From assembly GCF_015864825.1 (NCBI RefSeq), contig NZ_JADYWL010000007.1, positions 62,001 through 126,000 of the forward strand: 64,000 nt of DNA, in the 5' to 3' direction. A program made the position numbers and the translations under genes. Under the pieces are notes generated by a model. That model did no database searches, was not told where the DNA came from, and was given only the letters and a program-made list of their open reading frames with translations. Shown here piece by piece: positions 61,193 through 64,000 of the stretch. Numbering within the stretch: position 1 is the first letter of the stretch; every line of letters begins with the position of its first letter. Source of the DNA: Psychrobacter sp. NZS113 (GTDB lineage Bacteria; Pseudomonadota; Gammaproteobacteria; Pseudomonadales; Moraxellaceae).

Positions 61193-62944
61193 TTATACTC
61201 GGCCCGCTTGCGCTAGCGTTTGCTGCAAGATGACACTGTCATCAAAATCATAACGGAAATGATTAATCTCTTGATAAGTCTCGTGTCCTTTACCAGCGAT
61301 AACAACAATATCATCGGCAGCGGCATGACTGACAGCATACTCAATGGCGGCTTGGCGGGCAGGTTCGATATGCGTACGTTGATATTGCTCTGTACTCATA
61401 CCAGCTTGCATGTCTTGTAAAATCACATTGGGATCTTCGGTACGTGGATTATCAGCCGTTAAAATAACTTGGTCGGCACCCGCCAATCCTGCTTGCACCA
61501 TCAATGGACGCTTGCCAGCATCACGGTCGCCGCCACAGCCAAACACCGCCCACAGCTGTCCCTTACAATGAGTCTTGAGACTGGCCAGCACTTGGCTCAG
61601 CGCATCAGGGGTGTGCGCATAATCTACGATGAAACAGCCATCATTAGATGGCACACGCTGCATACGTCCAACAGCACCTTGTAACTGCGGCACAACGGCG
61701 GCTATACGTTCAATATCACTATATATACCGTTATCAGTATCATTCGAGTTCACACTAAGCGCCACTGAAGCAGCAATAGCCGCGAGCAAATTAGCAACGT
61801 TAAAGCGTCCTAATAATGGGCTCACGATGTTTATGTTGCTTATATCGTGATTGCTAGAACCATTACTATTCATATCACTACGTAAGGTAATTTCGACACC
61901 TTGTAGGCTTGGCTTAATGTCAGCCGCCACAAAAGTAGCCGTCTTTGATGAATCTAAGCTATAGGTCCAAACAATTACATTGCTAGCCTGCGCAGTATCA
62001 ATCATAACCTGTGCATACTCGTCATCGATATTAATAATGGCATGCGTCAAATCTGGAAAATGTGCTCTATCAAACAACTTGGCTTTTGCCGCTGCATACT
62101 CTGCCATATCGGCATGATAATCTAAATGGTCACGACTTAAATTGGTATAAATCGCCACAGACACTGGCATGCCTTGCAAGCGCTGCTGATCTAATCCGTG
62201 AGAGCTGGCTTCTAATGCCAATAGTTCAGCGCGCTCTGTGCCCATTTGATATAAGAATTGCTGGACAGCTAAAGCATCGCCTGTCGTATGGCTGGCTTGT
62301 ACCAATGCGCCAAGTCGACCATTACCCGCTGTACCCATCACTGCACTACTCATGCCAGTTAATTGGGTTAATTGCGCTACCAATTGGCTGATAGTGGTTT
62401 TGCCATTGGTGCCCGTGACAGCAACGACCTTTGGTAAGGTCGCTGACTTCTGATACTGCAAACGAGATTGGATTAAATCACCTAAAAAGTCACGGATATT
62501 GGGTACGTATAATACAGGACAAGATAGCGCAGCTAATTGTTGCTGTGCGTTCGAGATACTACCCCCTGATGAGCTAATATCGGCAGAATTTGATACATTC
62601 GCCGTAGTAAACAGAGCGATAGGATCGACTTCCGATAGAATAAAGGCCGCATTTTTAGCAGCTTGAGATAGATAGTTGCGGCTTTTTTGACAGTTTGGTG
62701 TCTGGCTTTTTAAGAGAATAAATGCATCATTGGTTTCGAGCTGACGACTGTCTAGACGAAACTGCTGAAATGGGATAGTGGCAATTACATCGATATGGTT
62801 CGATTTGTCTTGAGTCGCTGCCTGAGTATCCGATGCCACTACCATCGCCGTCCATGCCTGCTGTAAACCCTGTTTATGACTACTATTGGCTTCAAGCAAT
62901 TGTTGCAAGGTAACAGGAGCATCGTTTGGCGATAAGATAGTCAT
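61193..62944 (-). CDS. murE: UDP-MurNAc-L-Ala-D-Glu--meso-DAP ligase
   Basis: 583 aa from ATG at 62944 (TTAGGA ahead; TTG at 62950 alternative). P-loop TGTNGKTTISQL, NLSRDHLDYH, and the DAP-selecting DNPRTEDP motif. About 90 residues longer than E. coli MurE, mostly low-complexity Ser/Asn/Gln loops (e.g. about 115-145 and around 355-365). Confidence 0.97.
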   Translation of the reverse strand: MTILSPNDAPVTLQQLLEANSSHKQGLQQAWTAMVVASDTQAATQDKSNHIDVIATIPFQQFRLDSRQLETNDAFILLKSQTPNCQKSRNYLSQAAKNAAFILSEVDPIALFTTANVSNSADISSSGGSISNAQQQLAALSCPVLYVPNIRDFLGDLIQSRLQYQKSATLPKVVAVTGTNGKTTISQLVAQLTQLTGMSSAVMGTAGNGRLGALVQASHTTGDALAVQQFLYQMGTERAELLALEASSHGLDQQRLQGMPVSVAIYTNLSRDHLDYHADMAEYAAAKAKLFDRAHFPDLTHAIINIDDEYAQVMIDTAQASNVIVWTYSLDSSKTATFVAADIKPSLQGVEITLRSDMNSNGSSNHDISNINIVSPLLGRFNVANLLAAIAASVALSVNSNDTDNGIYSDIERIAAVVPQLQGAVGRMQRVPSNDGCFIVDYAHTPDALSQVLASLKTHCKGQLWAVFGCGGDRDAGKRPLMVQAGLAGADQVILTADNPRTEDPNVILQDMQAGMSTEQYQRTHIEPARQAAIEYAVSHAAADDIVVIAGKGHETYQEINHFRYDFDDSVILQQTLAQAGRV

Positions 62945-63022
62945 TGGCAAATCCTAAATGGTTAAAACAAATCGAATAATTAAGCGCTAAGCATGCAAAA
63001 ACGGTCAGTTACACCCTTACTA

Positions 63023-64000
63023 CTATGGCTCTTCCGTTTTTAACGGCTTGTCTAAAGGTACATTATATAAACGTAGCGCCTCTTTCATAACGTTATGGAA
63101 CACAGGGGCTACCGTCAAGCCAGCATAAATTTGACCGCGTGGATCTTCAATGAGCATCACACCGACTAACTTTGGATTGGACGCTGGCGCCATACCAGCA
63201 AAGACGTTGCGGTACTGGTCGGTATAATAGCCACCATCTGGGTTGATACGGCGCGATGTACCTGTTTTACCAGCGACGCGATAACCATCGATAGCAGCGG
63301 CTTTGGCTGTACCACCCTGCTCGGTGACACTTTCTAGCATTTGGACAATCGACATTGCCTTTTCATGCGCCATGATACGCTTGCTCGGCAGCGGCTTATC
63401 ATTTTTGGTTAGGGTCAATGGATGCATGACGCCACCTGCCGCTAGCGCTGAGTAAGCTTGCGCCACCTGTGCCAGGGTCACTTGTAGACCATAACCATAA
63501 CTGACAGTTGCACGGCGTGCTGTTTCTTTCTCTTTTGGTGTCACAATCAGACCACTGCCCTCACCAGGGAACTGTAATGGTGTCTTCGCGCCAAAACCAA
63601 ACTGCCTTTGCATATTACTAATAGCATCAGCTGGCAGGGATAGCGCAATCTTGGTAGAGGCCACGTTACTAGATTTCTGTAATAGCGTTGCCAGATTGAT
63701 CATACCCAGATTATTGTGATCGCGAATAGTATAGCCACGAACACGGATAGATCCAGGATTGGTATCGATTAAAGAAGTCGGCGTATATTTACCAGAATCT
63801 AAAGCAGCAGCAACCGTAAACGGCTTCATTACTGAACCCGGTTCAAATACATCAAGAAGCGCACGGTTACGCTGGTTTTCACCAGTCATCTCATTTAGAT
63901 TGTTTGAATTAAATGATGGCCATGTCGATAGTGCAAGCACTTCACCTGTTTGCACATCGACGATCATACCCGTCGACCAACGTGCTTTTTGCAAACGACC
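63023..64000 (-). CDS. ftsI: Septal transpeptidase FtsI/PBP3 (3' part)
   Basis: Frame open to the window end, so the N-terminus is missing; about 325 residues seen. Transpeptidase motifs SxxK (PGSVMKPF), SSN and KTGTS. Cross-links septal peptidoglycan with FtsW. 72 bp upstream of murE on the same strand. Confidence 0.95.
   Translation of the reverse strand, partial: GRLQKARWSTGMIVDVQTGEVLALSTWPSFNSNNLNEMTGENQRNRALLDVFEPGSVMKPFTVAAALDSGKYTPTSLIDTNPGSIRVRGYTIRDHNNLGMINLATLLQKSSNVASTKIALSLPADAISNMQRQFGFGAKTPLQFPGEGSGLIVTPKEKETARRATVSYGYGLQVTLAQVAQAYSALAAGGVMHPLTLTKNDKPLPSKRIMAHEKAMSIVQMLESVTEQGGTAKAAAIDGYRVAGKTGTSRRINPDGGYYTDQYRNVFAGMAPASNPKLVGVMLIEDPRGQIYAGLTVAPVFHNVMKEALRLYNVPLDKPLKTEEP

Overview
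The window looks like chromosome of a Moraxellaceae gammaproteobacterium, most likely Psychrobacter. The base composition is moderate. The response regulator at 22250-22966 reads almost like Acinetobacter BfmR, the dksA-gluQ pair is present, and the division/cell-wall (dcw) genes are split in a way known from this family. This identification comes from recalled family sequences, not from a search.

Region 1 (1-7.2 kb): the 5' part of a DUF4139/MuiA-like gene on the minus strand, then a five-gene urea ABC transporter (urtABCDE) behind a sigma54-type promoter. Region 2 (7.5-12.3 kb): lgt, thyA and folA, an unannotated 43-codon CxxC gene, and uvrC. Region 3 (12.4-17.7 kb): a DUF3360-like membrane protein, a DUF4442 hotdog protein, and the rpsP-rimM-trmD-rplS ribosome/tRNA cluster. 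Region 4 (17.7-23 kb): an EnvZ-like kinase with no adjacent regulator, and bfmR/bfmS separated by a strong terminator, followed by an unannotated 59-codon membrane microprotein.

Region 5 (23.5-31.7 kb): the complete F1Fo ATP synthase set atpBEFHAGDC. A distant atpI lies about 0.7 kb upstream with a terminator between. Region 6 (32-35.4 kb): zinc uptake, znuA divergent from zur-znuC-znuB across a near-palindromic Zur-type operator. Region 7 (35.7-41.7 kb): cpdA, dksA, gluQ, ftsW and murD. Region 8 (42.3-47.5 kb): a SulP anion transporter and tandem Usp protein joined by a long RNA hairpin, then glnK-amtB under a second sigma54 promoter that closely matches the one before urtA. A duplicated amtB tail and a small inverted-repeat element follow.

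Region 9 (47.5-58.3 kb) is the accessory part: a DUF2147 protein, a secreted NUC1-type nuclease, tRNA-Ser(GGA) with a frameshifted AlpA-like phage regulator beside it, a 12-13 repeat LRR protein, two lipoproteins, a YHYH protein, a peroxiredoxin-like protein, a YdcF-like protein and rlmA. Region 10 (58.5-64 kb): mraY, murF, murE and the 3' part of ftsI, all on the minus strand. Read on the minus strand, ftsI-murE-murF-mraY and murD-ftsW are in normal dcw order but are separated by about 16.8 kb of unrelated genes.

Functional themes are nitrogen scavenging (urea plus ammonium, both sigma54-type), zinc homeostasis, energy conversion, translation and peptidoglycan synthesis. The most interesting unexplained items are two short unannotated genes (10226-10357 and 19894-20073), two small inverted-repeat element types, the duplicated amtB end, the decayed AlpA gene at tRNA-Ser, the structured RNA between sulP and usp, and the YHYH/lipoprotein pair.
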